Shown: piece by piece, positions 15,701-24,356 of the stretch
How the letters are laid out: every line of letters starts with the position of its first letter
Numbering within the stretch: position 1 is the first letter of the stretch
Source of the DNA: Anaerolineales bacterium
GTDB lineage: Bacteria; Chloroflexota; Anaerolineae; Anaerolineales; Villigracilaceae
DNA: 64,000 nucleotides
Assembly: GCA_030583925.1 (NCBI GenBank)
Contig: CP129482.1
Coordinates: 744,001 to 808,000, forward strand
Direction of reading: 5' to 3'
The notes under the pieces: model-generated
Databases searched by the model: none
Seen by the model: only the letters and a program-made list of their open reading frames with translations
What the model was told of the DNA's origin: nothing
Translations under genes and position numbers: made by a program

Positions 15701-17834
15701 ATCGCACACGTATGCCCCCCTTGCCCTCGACGCAAGCAGCGACGCGACTCTACAGTTGATTTTGACCCGTGGTGAGTCCATGTCCGCCTCGTTTGAACTG
15801 TATCAACGGCAAGCCAATACAGACACGTGGAGCAAACTGATTGATGGGGAGATCGAAATCGGACAGGTGGACGCGGACTGGATGTATAAACTGGAATGGC
15901 AGTCAAAGCCTCTACGGGTGAGCGCTACAGTTGCCAAATCTAATAGTCGCTGGCTAATCTTCGGCGATCGGGCTGGGTTTGGGAAAGAAATTACCGCGGG
16001 CATGGAAGCGCTGGGTTGTACATGCACTCTGGCTTCTTATGAACCTGGAAACCCGGAAGGAATAACGCGTGCAATCAACCAAGGGTTGAAAGCAGGACAA
16101 CTCGATGGCATCTTGTACCTTTGGGGATTGGATGCCCCATCCAATGAAGAACTGGATGCTGACCTGCTCGTGCAAAGCCAGACCGTCACTGCAGCCGGTC
16201 TTTTGCAGTTAGTTCAATCGTTGCTGTCTGTGGAGCAGGTTGCGTCTCCGCGCGCGTGGGTTGTGACGCGCGGTGTGCAGCCTGTAGCGCAGACAGATTC
16301 GGTCCAAGTGGCGCAATCGCTGTTGTGGGGGTTGGGGCGGGGTATCGCCATAGAACATCCCGATCTGTGGGGCGGCATAATCGACCTGGAGAATAATGAA
16401 AAACCCCGGTCAGAGGATGTCAATCGCGTCCTTGCGGAGATCTTTGCCGCTGATCAAGAACGGCAGGTCGCCTATCGAAGCGGCGAGCGTTATGCGCCTC
16501 GTCTTGTGCGTTGGGATACAGAAAAGCCTAAATACAACGATCTCCAAATCCGTTCCGATGCATCTTACTTGATCACCGGCGGTCTCGGTAGGCTTGGGCT
16601 AGAGGTTGCTCGCTGGCTGGTTGAACAGGGTGCAAAACATTTAACGCTGACTAGCAGAACAGGCTTGCCGCCAGAAGAGGAGTGGAGTCGTGTTCCATCT
16701 GAAACACTAATGGGAAAGCGTATTGAAGCGATCCGGGCATTGAAAGCAATGGGAGCAACGATCTCGGTCCTTAGAGTCGATGCTTCTCAGTCTTTGGAAA
16801 TGACTAGGCTGTTCGAGACACTTGCATCAAACCACCACACCCTGTCTGGCGTCTTTCATATCGCGGGCGTGGAAGATTATTCACCGGTCCAAGAGATCAC
16901 AGTAGAACGATTTAACGAGATTCTCCGCCCAAAGGTGTCAGGGGCATGGCTTCTTCATGGATTGAGTCAATCTCTATCAGCTCCTCTGGATTTCTTCATC
17001 ATGTTTTCGTCTGCCGCATCTATTTGGGGATCAAAGGGACTCGCCCACTATGCGGCTGCTAATCACTTCCTGGATATTCTGGCTCACCATCGTCGTGCAC
17101 ACGGGTTGCCGGCGCTCAGTATCAACTGGGGATGGTGGGAGGAGGGCGGTATGGGTCAGGGACAACTTGCTGAACTCTTCTCTAGCGTCGGTCTTCGGAA
17201 AATGCTTAGCAATGACGGTCTAGCCGCGATGAAATATTTGTTGGAAACCGACATTGTTGAAGCGGTGGTTGCTTCTGTTGATTGGAACGAATTTAAGCCG
17301 GTTTATGCGGTACGACAAGCCCAGCCTGTTTTGGAATGGATCGAAGGAACAGAACCGTCAAAAATGCTGAAAGACAGAGTTGCTGCACAAAAAAATACGA
17401 TCTTGCAACAACTCAAAAATCTCTCGCCGAGTAAACAACGCGACACACTGCTTGATCTTGTCCGCGAAGAGGTTGCCAACATGCTTGGGCTTGACCAGGC
17501 AGAAACATTGGATATCCAACAAGGCTTTTTCAGGCTTGGTATGGATTCGATTACATCGATTCGGTTGCGAAATAATCTTCAGAGTAAATTGGATCTTCAA
17601 CTCCCGCCTACCCTGGCGTTCGAACACCCAACTGTGGCTGCCTTGACGGATTTTCTCGTCCACGAAATCTTTTCTGACCCTGCGGCGCCGATGATGGAAT
17701 CTGCCAAGGATGCATCAGGCGGTGTTGTAGACCAACAGAGCCAGGCAAAGCTTAAAGACCTTTCCAAGGATGAGTTGTTTGCCCTGCTCGATGATGAACT
17801 TTCTGGGATCGACAAGTTAACGGAAGGGAAATAA
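12708..17834 (+). CDS. PKS protein B: KS-AT-(degenerate DH)-KR-ACP
   Basis: A 1708-residue module beginning one base after the stop of A. ATG 12708 is preferred over the in-frame ATG at 12699, which has no room for the GGGAG at 12694-12698. An N-terminal coiled coil (LKQALSALKKARVRLDSIEK) is a docking element. The KS has Cys208. AT has GHSMGE (Ser659) and VASH (759-762), as in A. After the AT comes NPLLGVRLP, then about 110 residues resembling only the first half of a DH. The catalytic His position is Asn971 and the second hot-dog half is missing, so dehydration is not expected. KR has GGLGRLG near 1291, Ser1435 and Tyr1448, and lacks the LDD motif of B-type ketoreductases. The ACP serine is Ser1614. 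Predicted outcome is a beta-hydroxyl. The C-terminus LSKDELFALLDDELS is a docking helix. Confidence 0.94.
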   Translation: MSNPESNDLNQLKQALSALKKARVRLDSIEKSQKEPIAIIGMGCRFPGGANSPEAFWSLLEKGVDAISEVPADRWNVDVLYDSDPSVPGKMSSRWGGFIDPIDQFDPNFFGISPREAAQMDPQQRLVLEVAWEAIEDAGLTKTGLAGSQTGVYVGVHSHSTDYTMYQYADPNAIDIYTGTGTAHNVIGGRLSYLFDLRGPTITVDTACSSSLVAVHLACQSLRVGESRMSIVAGVNLILSPEFSIAASKMHMLAPDGRCKAFDSQANGFVRGEGCGVIILKRLSDALADGDRILALIRGSAINQDGHTNGLTAPNGLSQQDVIHRALENGGVAPTEIGYIEAHGTGTSLGDVIELESLSAIFSQDDHGNFPCFLGSAKANIGHLEGAAGIAGLIKTVLSFQKKSIPPLVHFKTLNPNVSLDGTRLSVSAGLQPWQGNRKHLAGVSSFGWSGTNAHVILEEAPGVPEKVASSENDRVFLLPISAQSRRSLDRLVESYREFLVTEKNGSLPDLGDICYTASLRRSPHEHRLVVVGRTHQELAEKLGGFMQDKTLPGASSNYVTAEAAPRVAFVFPGQGSQWIGMGQELMAREPVFRDALLKCEQAIRLYADWSLTEQLQNGSNARLDEIDVIQPTLFAIQVALAALWRSWGITPDAVVGHSMGEVAAAHIAGALDLQNAARIICTRSRLLRRVSGRGVMAVVGLSLDEAQQVVKNYSAQLSVAVNNSPRSTVLSGDPAAMDRLFEELGAKNIFYRPVKVDVASHSPQMDPLLPELLKELDGLQSKPADIPFYSTVEGRRSGDLSFDKSYWADNLRQPVLFSKTIEKLAQDGHTIFIEISPHAILLPAIEETLHHLKKNGSTLPSLLREEAEQSTILGSLGRLYTLGYPIDWTKHYPGGGRLASLPKYQWDHQRYWVESVANRATASKREGGQVLGIQENPLLGVRLPPLAHLPKSTVWQMQIDNAFRAYLKENKIDDVTTAMVFEGANAVFGPKTHLIRESHTYAPLALDASSDATLQLILTRGESMSASFELYQRQANTDTWSKLIDGEIEIGQVDADWMYKLEWQSKPLRVSATVAKSNSRWLIFGDRAGFGKEITAGMEALGCTCTLASYEPGNPEGITRAINQGLKAGQLDGILYLWGLDAPSNEELDADLLVQSQTVTAAGLLQLVQSLLSVEQVASPRAWVVTRGVQPVAQTDSVQVAQSLLWGLGRGIAIEHPDLWGGIIDLENNEKPRSEDVNRVLAEIFAADQERQVAYRSGERYAPRLVRWDTEKPKYNDLQIRSDASYLITGGLGRLGLEVARWLVEQGAKHLTLTSRTGLPPEEEWSRVPSETLMGKRIEAIRALKAMGATISVLRVDASQSLEMTRLFETLASNHHTLSGVFHIAGVEDYSPVQEITVERFNEILRPKVSGAWLLHGLSQSLSAPLDFFIMFSSAASIWGSKGLAHYAAANHFLDILAHHRRAHGLPALSINWGWWEEGGMGQGQLAELFSSVGLRKMLSNDGLAAMKYLLETDIVEAVVASVDWNEFKPVYAVRQAQPVLEWIEGTEPSKMLKDRVAAQKNTILQQLKNLSPSKQRDTLLDLVREEVANMLGLDQAETLDIQQGFFRLGMDSITSIRLRNNLQSKLDLQLPPTLAFEHPTVAALTDFLVHEIFSDPAAPMMESAKDASGGVVDQQSQAKLKDLSKDELFALLDDELSGIDKLTEGK

Positions 17835-20800
17835 ATGGATTCAGCCTCAGAGTTACGGGAATATCAGGAGCGCCTGAAAAGCGCTCTGTCAGCCATCCAA
17901 AAACTGCGGAGCCAGGTGGAAACGCTCAAACAGGCTCAAACCGAACCTATCGCGGTGATCGGTATAGGATGCCGGTATCCCGGCAACGCTAACGATCCAG
18001 AATCGTTTTGGCAAATGCTTGCCAACGGCGTAGATGCGATCACAGAGATTCCCCCCGACCGATGGGATGTAAATTCATACTACGATCCTGACCCGCAATC
18101 TCCGGGAAAGATTTCCACACGCTGGGGCGGATTTCTCCGCGGTGTCGATCAGTTCGATGCCCATTTCTTCGGCGTTTCGCCGCGTGAAGCGATTAGTATG
18201 GACCCTCAGCAGCGTTTATTGCTGGAGGTTAGTTGGAATGCTCTCGAACATGCCAATCAGGACCCTGCAGCTCTCGGCGGAAGCCAGACGGGTGTATTTG
18301 TAGGCGTTACAACGAATGATTACCTGACTTTGCAGAATTCACGACTGGAACCAAGCCAGATCGATGCATATCGGCTGACAGGTAACACTTTAAACGGTGT
18401 TGCCGGACGACTTTCCTATTCTTTGGGTTTTCACGGTCCGACCATGTCCCTGGATACCGCCTGCGCGTCCTCGTTGGTCGCTGTTCACCTGGCTTGTCAA
18501 AGTCTGCGCACCCGCGAGTGCGATCTGGCGCTTTCGGGCGGCGTGAATTTGATCCTGTCGCCAGAATATTCGATCAGCGCCTCTAAAGCCAATATGCTTG
18601 CGCGCGATGGACGTTGCAAAACCTTCGATGCGCGCGCCGATGGCTTTGTCCGCAGTGAAGGATGCGGCGTCGTCGTCCTCAAGCGTTTATCAGACGCGCT
18701 TGCTGACGGCGATTCTGTTTTGGCAGTGATTCAAGGCTCGGCGGTGAATCACGGCGGCTTCAGTAGTGGATTAACCGTCCCGAACAAGCACGCGCAGGAG
18801 GCGTTGATCCGATCCGCTCTAAAGAACGCGGGAGTTCAGCCGGCCCAGGTGCAATATATTGAAGCGCATGGGACAGGCACAGCGCTGGGCGACCCGATCG
18901 AAGTTCGCGCCTTGGCGGCTGTCCTCAAAGAGGGAAGACCGGCGCATTCGAAGTTTTGGCTGAGTTCCGTTAAAACGAATATCGGTCACGCTGAATCGGC
19001 ATCCGGCGTGGCAGGGCTGATCAAGACCGTGCTTGCCCTGCAACATGAGGAGGTTCCGCCTCACCTGCATTTGCAAACCCCTTCGCCTTTCATCGATTGG
19101 GAAAACGTGCCGGCAACCATTCCCACACAGCGCGTGCCATGGACTGGAGCGGATCGCATTGCGGGAGTTAGCAGTTTTGGCGCGTCTGGTACAAATGCCC
19201 ACATCGTCCTTGCTCCGGCGCCCGCACGCGAAAGTTCTCCCCATTCGGATTTACCCGATCGCCCTTTCCATGTTCTGACGCTCTCGGCAAAAAATAGCGC
19301 GGCATTGACGGAGTTGGCGCGGCGTTATGCAGTTTTCTTTGAGGAACATCCGGATATCCCGCCTGATGATGTATGCTTTACTGCGAACACACGGCGCGCC
19401 CATTTCAGTCAGCGGCTGGCAATCGTCGCTGAGACGGCGCCTCAACTTCGCGAGGATCTGAAGCGGTTTGTCCACAGTCAGGATGTCCCAAACCTGGTTG
19501 CTCATCAACTGGTTGATAAATCGCCAGCCAAGGTGGCATTCCTTTTTACCGGTCAAGGTTCGCAGTATGCCGGCATGGCGCGCAATTTATATGAAACCGA
19601 GCCTGTGTTCCGCGAGGCGCTGGATGAATGCGCTCGAATTCTGCATGAACGTTTGGAGAAATCTCTCCTCGACATACTTTATCCGCCTTCGAAAAATCAG
19701 CATGAACAGCAATCCTTGCTGGATCAAACTGCCTTCACTCAACCAGCGCTTTTTGCGCTCGAGTATTCTCTTGCCCGGTTATGGCAATCATGGGGCGTCA
19801 TCCCTTCCGCGGTAATGGGGCATAGTGTCGGCGAATATGTGGCTGCCTGTCTGGCAGGCGTATTTAGCCTGGAAGACGGTTTGAAACTCATTGCCGAGCG
19901 CGGGCGATTGATGCAGGCGTTGCCTATGGATGGGAGCATGGCTGCCATCTTTTTCGGCGAGGCGCAAGTGAAATCTATGCTTTCAGAGTACGGAGAGGAA
20001 GTATCCATTGCCGCGATCAATGGACCGGATAACATCGTGATCTCGGGCAGGAAAAATACCGTAGAGGCGATCTGCTTGCGCTTACAGGAACAGGGGATAA
20101 AATCCCGCCGCCTCGAAGTTTCACATGCCTTTCATTCCTCGTTGATGGACCCCATGTTGGCTTCGCTGGAGAAGGTAGCCCGCGAGATCCAATTCCGTGC
20201 GCCGCAGATCCCACTGGTGTCGAATTTGACCGGGGAGTTCTTCAAGGATCATGAAGCGCCCAATGCCGATTACTGGGTGCAGCATACGCGCCAGTCAGTC
20301 CGTTTTTCTGCAGGTGTCGAAACACTCTACAAGCAGGGCGTGCGCCTTTTCCTTGAAGTGGGACCCAGCGTCACACTGATCGGGATGGGACAACGGTCGT
20401 TGAGTGACGAATTATGTGTCTGGCTGCCATCATTGCGGGAGGGACGTAATGACTTGTCCATCCTGCTAAAAAGTCTGGGATCGTTGCATGTTCATGGAGT
20501 AAGTGTGGATTGGCAAGCGTTCGATAAGGATTATCCGCGCCGAATCGCGCGCTTGCCTTCTTATCCGTTCGAGCGTCAAAGTTACTGGATCAAGCCGTCT
20601 CCAAAGAAACGCCCGATGCAGGATGCAAATCTGCTCCACCCATTATTGGGGAAGCAACTGCAAACGGCGGGACAGGATGTTATTTTCGAGAACGAGTTAA
20701 CTGCCGGTGAGCCCGCTTTCCTGGAAGATCATACAGTTCAAGGACGGGTAATACTGCCGGCGACTGCTTATCTGGAGATGATGGTTGCTGCCGCAAAGCA

Positions 20801-23800
20801 TGTACATGGCGCAACGCCGCAGAGAGTGCGAGCGGAAGATATCGTGTTCTATGCCGCACTGCCGTTATCTATCGATGAAGCAGTAACGGTCCAGACAGTT
20901 GTAAGTCGCGCTGATGGGAATCGGTTCAATTGTCAGGTGTATAGTCGGAACCCAGAGACGAGTCAGTGGCAGAAGCATGCAAGCGCGGTCATTTCACTGC
21001 GTGCTTCTGCCGTTGAAGAATTCGTTGAGCTGTCAAATATTCAGGTGCGTTGCGATCATGCGGTCAGCGGAGAGGCTCACTATCAAAAAACAGCCTCAAG
21101 AGGCATAGGTTTTGGGAGCGCCTTTCGTGGGCTGGTCCATCTGCAACTGGGAAAGAACGAGTCGTTGGCGCGTATCGAAGCGCCGGAAAAGATTTCCACC
21201 GGACTCTCCGCCCATCATTTTCATCCGGCTATGCTTGATGCCGCGCTGCAGGCGGCTGCAATCCTGATTCCCGATCCGAATAAGATGTACCTTCCCATGA
21301 GTATCGGCTCAATTGAAATCCATGACAGATTACCGCCTGCTTTCTGGAGTCATGTAACTCTCCAGACGACGGGACAACCGAGCCAGGCTGTGGTGACATC
21401 GAACCTTGAACTTCTTGATGACGAGGGTCGCCTGCTAATATCTCTGGAAGGGTTTTCTGTCAAAGAATATACAGGTCTCAACACGGAATCGTGGTTGTAT
21501 GAAACTGTGTGGCAGAAAGTGGACGATGCGCCGTCCCAGACGGAATTCCTTAATAGCGCTGGAACGTGGCTGGTATTTTGTGAAGCGGATGGTCTCGGCG
21601 ATGAAGTTGTGGAGCGTCTGCGCGCGGAGAATCAATCCGTGCGAGTTGTTAAGCCTGGCGGGGAATTCATTCAGACCGAACAGGACTGTTTTGAAATCGA
21701 CCCTGTTTGTGCTGATGATTTTCACAAACTGCTACAGCCCGGTGAGGTTTGTAAAGGGATTGTCTACCTGTGGGCGTTGAACCGAGGTTTCGATAGATTG
21801 GATATGCAGTCTGCGCTCTGCGGTGGTTTATTGCATCTTGCCCAGGCGCTGTCCGCCTCTGGCAGAAGCGTGCCAGTCTGGATTGCTACCCGAGGCGCGC
21901 AAGCCGTTCGGGGTCCTGTAACTGCGCCATCCCAAGCCACGCTATGGGGTCTGTCTAAGATCATTTCTCTGGAACACCCGGAGATTTCGTGCCGCCTTGT
22001 TGATTTGGACCCGGATCTACTGGTTTCGCAGGAAGAGCAGGTGAACAATTTATGGAAGGAAATCAGCGCTCTCAACGCTGAGGATCAGGTTGCCTTCCGC
22101 AGTACGGGACGTTTTGTAGCCCGACTGGAACGAGTGCAAGCATCCGAGATTGATCGGGCGCAACCGGTTGAACTCGCCAGCCGTGAAGCCGGCGTGTTGG
22201 AAAGCCTGGGATATCGGAAGCTAACTCGCAAAGCGCCCGGACCCGGTGAAGTGGAGATCCAAATCCATGCGACCGGCATTGGGTTCCGTGATGTCTTGAA
22301 TGTGTTGGGGATGTATCCGGGTGGGGGTGATCTTGGGTCAGAGTGTGCGGGTGTAGTCTCCGCTATCGGCGCGGGTGTTGACCGCTTCAAAGTTGGCGAC
22401 CCGGTCATTGCCGTAGCATTAAGGAGTTTTGCTTCTTATGTGACCACGCCTGCCAGTCTGGTGGTTTCCAAGCCGCCTCACATGACCTTTGCCGAAGCCG
22501 CAACCATCCCATCGGCATTTCTGACAACGTACTATGCTTTGCATAAACTGGCTAACATCAAGGCGGGCGACCGGGTCTTGATTCACGCGGCGGCAGGCGG
22601 CGTGGGGCAGGCGGCTGTGCAACTTGCCCGTCTGGCAGGCGCGGAAATTTTTGGCACCGCAGGAAGCCCGGCAAAGCGTGCGTTACTTAAATCCCTGGGT
22701 GTGCAACACGCGCTGGACTCTCGCACTTTGACGTTCGCCGATCAGATCATGGAGATCACAAATGGCAAAGGTGTGAGCATCGCGCTTAATTCACTTGCCA
22801 ATGAGTTTATCCCCAAATCGCTCTCGGTCCTTGCCAAGGATGGATATTTTCTAGAGATCGGCAAACGCGGCATTTGGAGCCGGGAACAATTTACTGCTGT
22901 CCGCCCCCATGCATCGTATGCGGTGATCGATCTCTTGCAGGAAGCCCGACAAAACCCGGATCTGATCGGTGATTTGTTCAAGGCTATCATGCCGCTGATT
23001 GAATCTGGTCAGTTACAACCGCTTCCTTTGCGCGTCTACCCGGCTGTGGAAGTTGCCGATGCATTCCGTACGATGGCGCAGGGACGTCACACAGGCAAAC
23101 TTGTAGTCGCGCAGACGCTGCCTTTGCCAACCATCCATGATGACGCGACATATCTGATTACCGGCGGACTGGGCGGGATGGGACTTACGGTTGCGGAGCA
23201 GTTAGCGCATGCTGGGGCGCGTCACCTTGTGCTTGTCGGGCGTAGCGGAGGAAGTGAGCAAGCACAAATTCGAATACAGAGTCTGCGCGATGCAGGCGTT
23301 AATGTCCGCATCATGCAGGTGGATATTTCGAACCGCTCGCAGATAAATGAAGTCTTTGCCGAGATCGGACGTACGATGCCTGCGCTCAAAGGTGTGATCC
23401 ATGCGGCAGGCGTTTTGGATGACGGTGTTTTACAGCGTCAATCCTGGGATCGGTTTGCAACAGTGTTTGTGCCCAAAGTGCAGGGCAGTTGGCTATTACA
23501 TGAACTGACCCGAGGAATGGCGCTTGACTTCTTTGTACTGTTCTCTTCAGCGGTGACTTTCCTGGGCGCAATGGGGCAGGCGAACTACGCCGCTGCCAAT
23601 GCCTATCTCGATGCGTTAGCACAGTATCGCCGTTCGTTGGGATTGCCGGCTTTGAGCATTGGCTGGGGTCCGTGGCAGGAAGTGGGCATGGCGGCGAAGG
23701 CTGATGTCATAGAGCGGCAGGTCAAACGTGGTGTGGAACCGATCTCCCCGTTGCAGGGAGCGGAACTGTTCTTGAAGTTAATCGGTCTACAACGCGCACA

Positions 23801-24356
23801 CGTTGGTGTCATTCCAATCCAATGGTCGCAATTTGCCGCGCAGGCTACTTCACCCTACTATGCCGATTTGAATCGAAGCTTGCAGGCAGTCACATCCCCA
23901 GCCGTGACCGAACCTCTAGCAGAACGGGATGATTTATGGAAACGGCTTGAAAGTGCGCCGGAAAGTCGCCGGAAAAACCTACTTCTCAATCACGTTCGTG
24001 TGCAGGCGATCCGTGTCCTTGGCTTGCCATCCGATTTCCAGTTGGAACAACGCCAGCCTTTCCAGGAGTTAGGCATGGATTCGCTAATGGCGGTCGAGTT
24101 GCGGAATGTAATTGGCAGGGGGTTACCTCTGGCGCAGGCGTTACCGGCAACGCTGGCTTTCGACTACCCAACCCCCGAGGCTTTGACGCAGTATTTATTG
24201 AACAGACTCTTCGCTGAAGTGGAAACTGTCAGCCTCGATATAAAACAGATCCAGTCTGCCGAGATCGCTGATTTGACAGATGAAGAAGCGGAAGCGTTGT
24301 TACTGGCAGAACTCGACGAACTTCAACAAAAGAAAAGCGGAAAAGCGACCAAATGA
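17835..24356 (+). CDS. PKS protein C: KS-AT-DH-ER-KR-ACP
   Basis: A 2173-residue, fully reducing module. Its ATG directly follows the TAA of B. An N-terminal coiled-coil docking segment (about residues 5-35) precedes the KS (DTACASS, Cys210). AT has GHSVGE (Ser664) and HAFH (764-767), the signature of malonyl-CoA specificity. DH has His966 in HTVQGRVILP and Asp1135 in DAALQ. ER has GGVGQAAVQLA near 1588. KR has GGLGGMG near 1777, LDD, Ser1905 and Tyr1918. ACP has LGMDSL with Ser2083. Everything looks active, so a saturated two-carbon unit is expected. The KS shows VNHGGFSSGLTVPN, different from both A and the other modules. It ends with the helix LTDEEAEALLLAELDEL, and its stop overlaps the start of D. 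Confidence 0.95.
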   Translation: MDSASELREYQERLKSALSAIQKLRSQVETLKQAQTEPIAVIGIGCRYPGNANDPESFWQMLANGVDAITEIPPDRWDVNSYYDPDPQSPGKISTRWGGFLRGVDQFDAHFFGVSPREAISMDPQQRLLLEVSWNALEHANQDPAALGGSQTGVFVGVTTNDYLTLQNSRLEPSQIDAYRLTGNTLNGVAGRLSYSLGFHGPTMSLDTACASSLVAVHLACQSLRTRECDLALSGGVNLILSPEYSISASKANMLARDGRCKTFDARADGFVRSEGCGVVVLKRLSDALADGDSVLAVIQGSAVNHGGFSSGLTVPNKHAQEALIRSALKNAGVQPAQVQYIEAHGTGTALGDPIEVRALAAVLKEGRPAHSKFWLSSVKTNIGHAESASGVAGLIKTVLALQHEEVPPHLHLQTPSPFIDWENVPATIPTQRVPWTGADRIAGVSSFGASGTNAHIVLAPAPARESSPHSDLPDRPFHVLTLSAKNSAALTELARRYAVFFEEHPDIPPDDVCFTANTRRAHFSQRLAIVAETAPQLREDLKRFVHSQDVPNLVAHQLVDKSPAKVAFLFTGQGSQYAGMARNLYETEPVFREALDECARILHERLEKSLLDILYPPSKNQHEQQSLLDQTAFTQPALFALEYSLARLWQSWGVIPSAVMGHSVGEYVAACLAGVFSLEDGLKLIAERGRLMQALPMDGSMAAIFFGEAQVKSMLSEYGEEVSIAAINGPDNIVISGRKNTVEAICLRLQEQGIKSRRLEVSHAFHSSLMDPMLASLEKVAREIQFRAPQIPLVSNLTGEFFKDHEAPNADYWVQHTRQSVRFSAGVETLYKQGVRLFLEVGPSVTLIGMGQRSLSDELCVWLPSLREGRNDLSILLKSLGSLHVHGVSVDWQAFDKDYPRRIARLPSYPFERQSYWIKPSPKKRPMQDANLLHPLLGKQLQTAGQDVIFENELTAGEPAFLEDHTVQGRVILPATAYLEMMVAAAKHVHGATPQRVRAEDIVFYAALPLSIDEAVTVQTVVSRADGNRFNCQVYSRNPETSQWQKHASAVISLRASAVEEFVELSNIQVRCDHAVSGEAHYQKTASRGIGFGSAFRGLVHLQLGKNESLARIEAPEKISTGLSAHHFHPAMLDAALQAAAILIPDPNKMYLPMSIGSIEIHDRLPPAFWSHVTLQTTGQPSQAVVTSNLELLDDEGRLLISLEGFSVKEYTGLNTESWLYETVWQKVDDAPSQTEFLNSAGTWLVFCEADGLGDEVVERLRAENQSVRVVKPGGEFIQTEQDCFEIDPVCADDFHKLLQPGEVCKGIVYLWALNRGFDRLDMQSALCGGLLHLAQALSASGRSVPVWIATRGAQAVRGPVTAPSQATLWGLSKIISLEHPEISCRLVDLDPDLLVSQEEQVNNLWKEISALNAEDQVAFRSTGRFVARLERVQASEIDRAQPVELASREAGVLESLGYRKLTRKAPGPGEVEIQIHATGIGFRDVLNVLGMYPGGGDLGSECAGVVSAIGAGVDRFKVGDPVIAVALRSFASYVTTPASLVVSKPPHMTFAEAATIPSAFLTTYYALHKLANIKAGDRVLIHAAAGGVGQAAVQLARLAGAEIFGTAGSPAKRALLKSLGVQHALDSRTLTFADQIMEITNGKGVSIALNSLANEFIPKSLSVLAKDGYFLEIGKRGIWSREQFTAVRPHASYAVIDLLQEARQNPDLIGDLFKAIMPLIESGQLQPLPLRVYPAVEVADAFRTMAQGRHTGKLVVAQTLPLPTIHDDATYLITGGLGGMGLTVAEQLAHAGARHLVLVGRSGGSEQAQIRIQSLRDAGVNVRIMQVDISNRSQINEVFAEIGRTMPALKGVIHAAGVLDDGVLQRQSWDRFATVFVPKVQGSWLLHELTRGMALDFFVLFSSAVTFLGAMGQANYAAANAYLDALAQYRRSLGLPALSIGWGPWQEVGMAAKADVIERQVKRGVEPISPLQGAELFLKLIGLQRAHVGVIPIQWSQFAAQATSPYYADLNRSLQAVTSPAVTEPLAERDDLWKRLESAPESRRKNLLLNHVRVQAIRVLGLPSDFQLEQRQPFQELGMDSLMAVELRNVIGRGLPLAQALPATLAFDYPTPEALTQYLLNRLFAEVETVSLDIKQIQSAEIADLTDEEAEALLLAELDELQQKKSGKATK

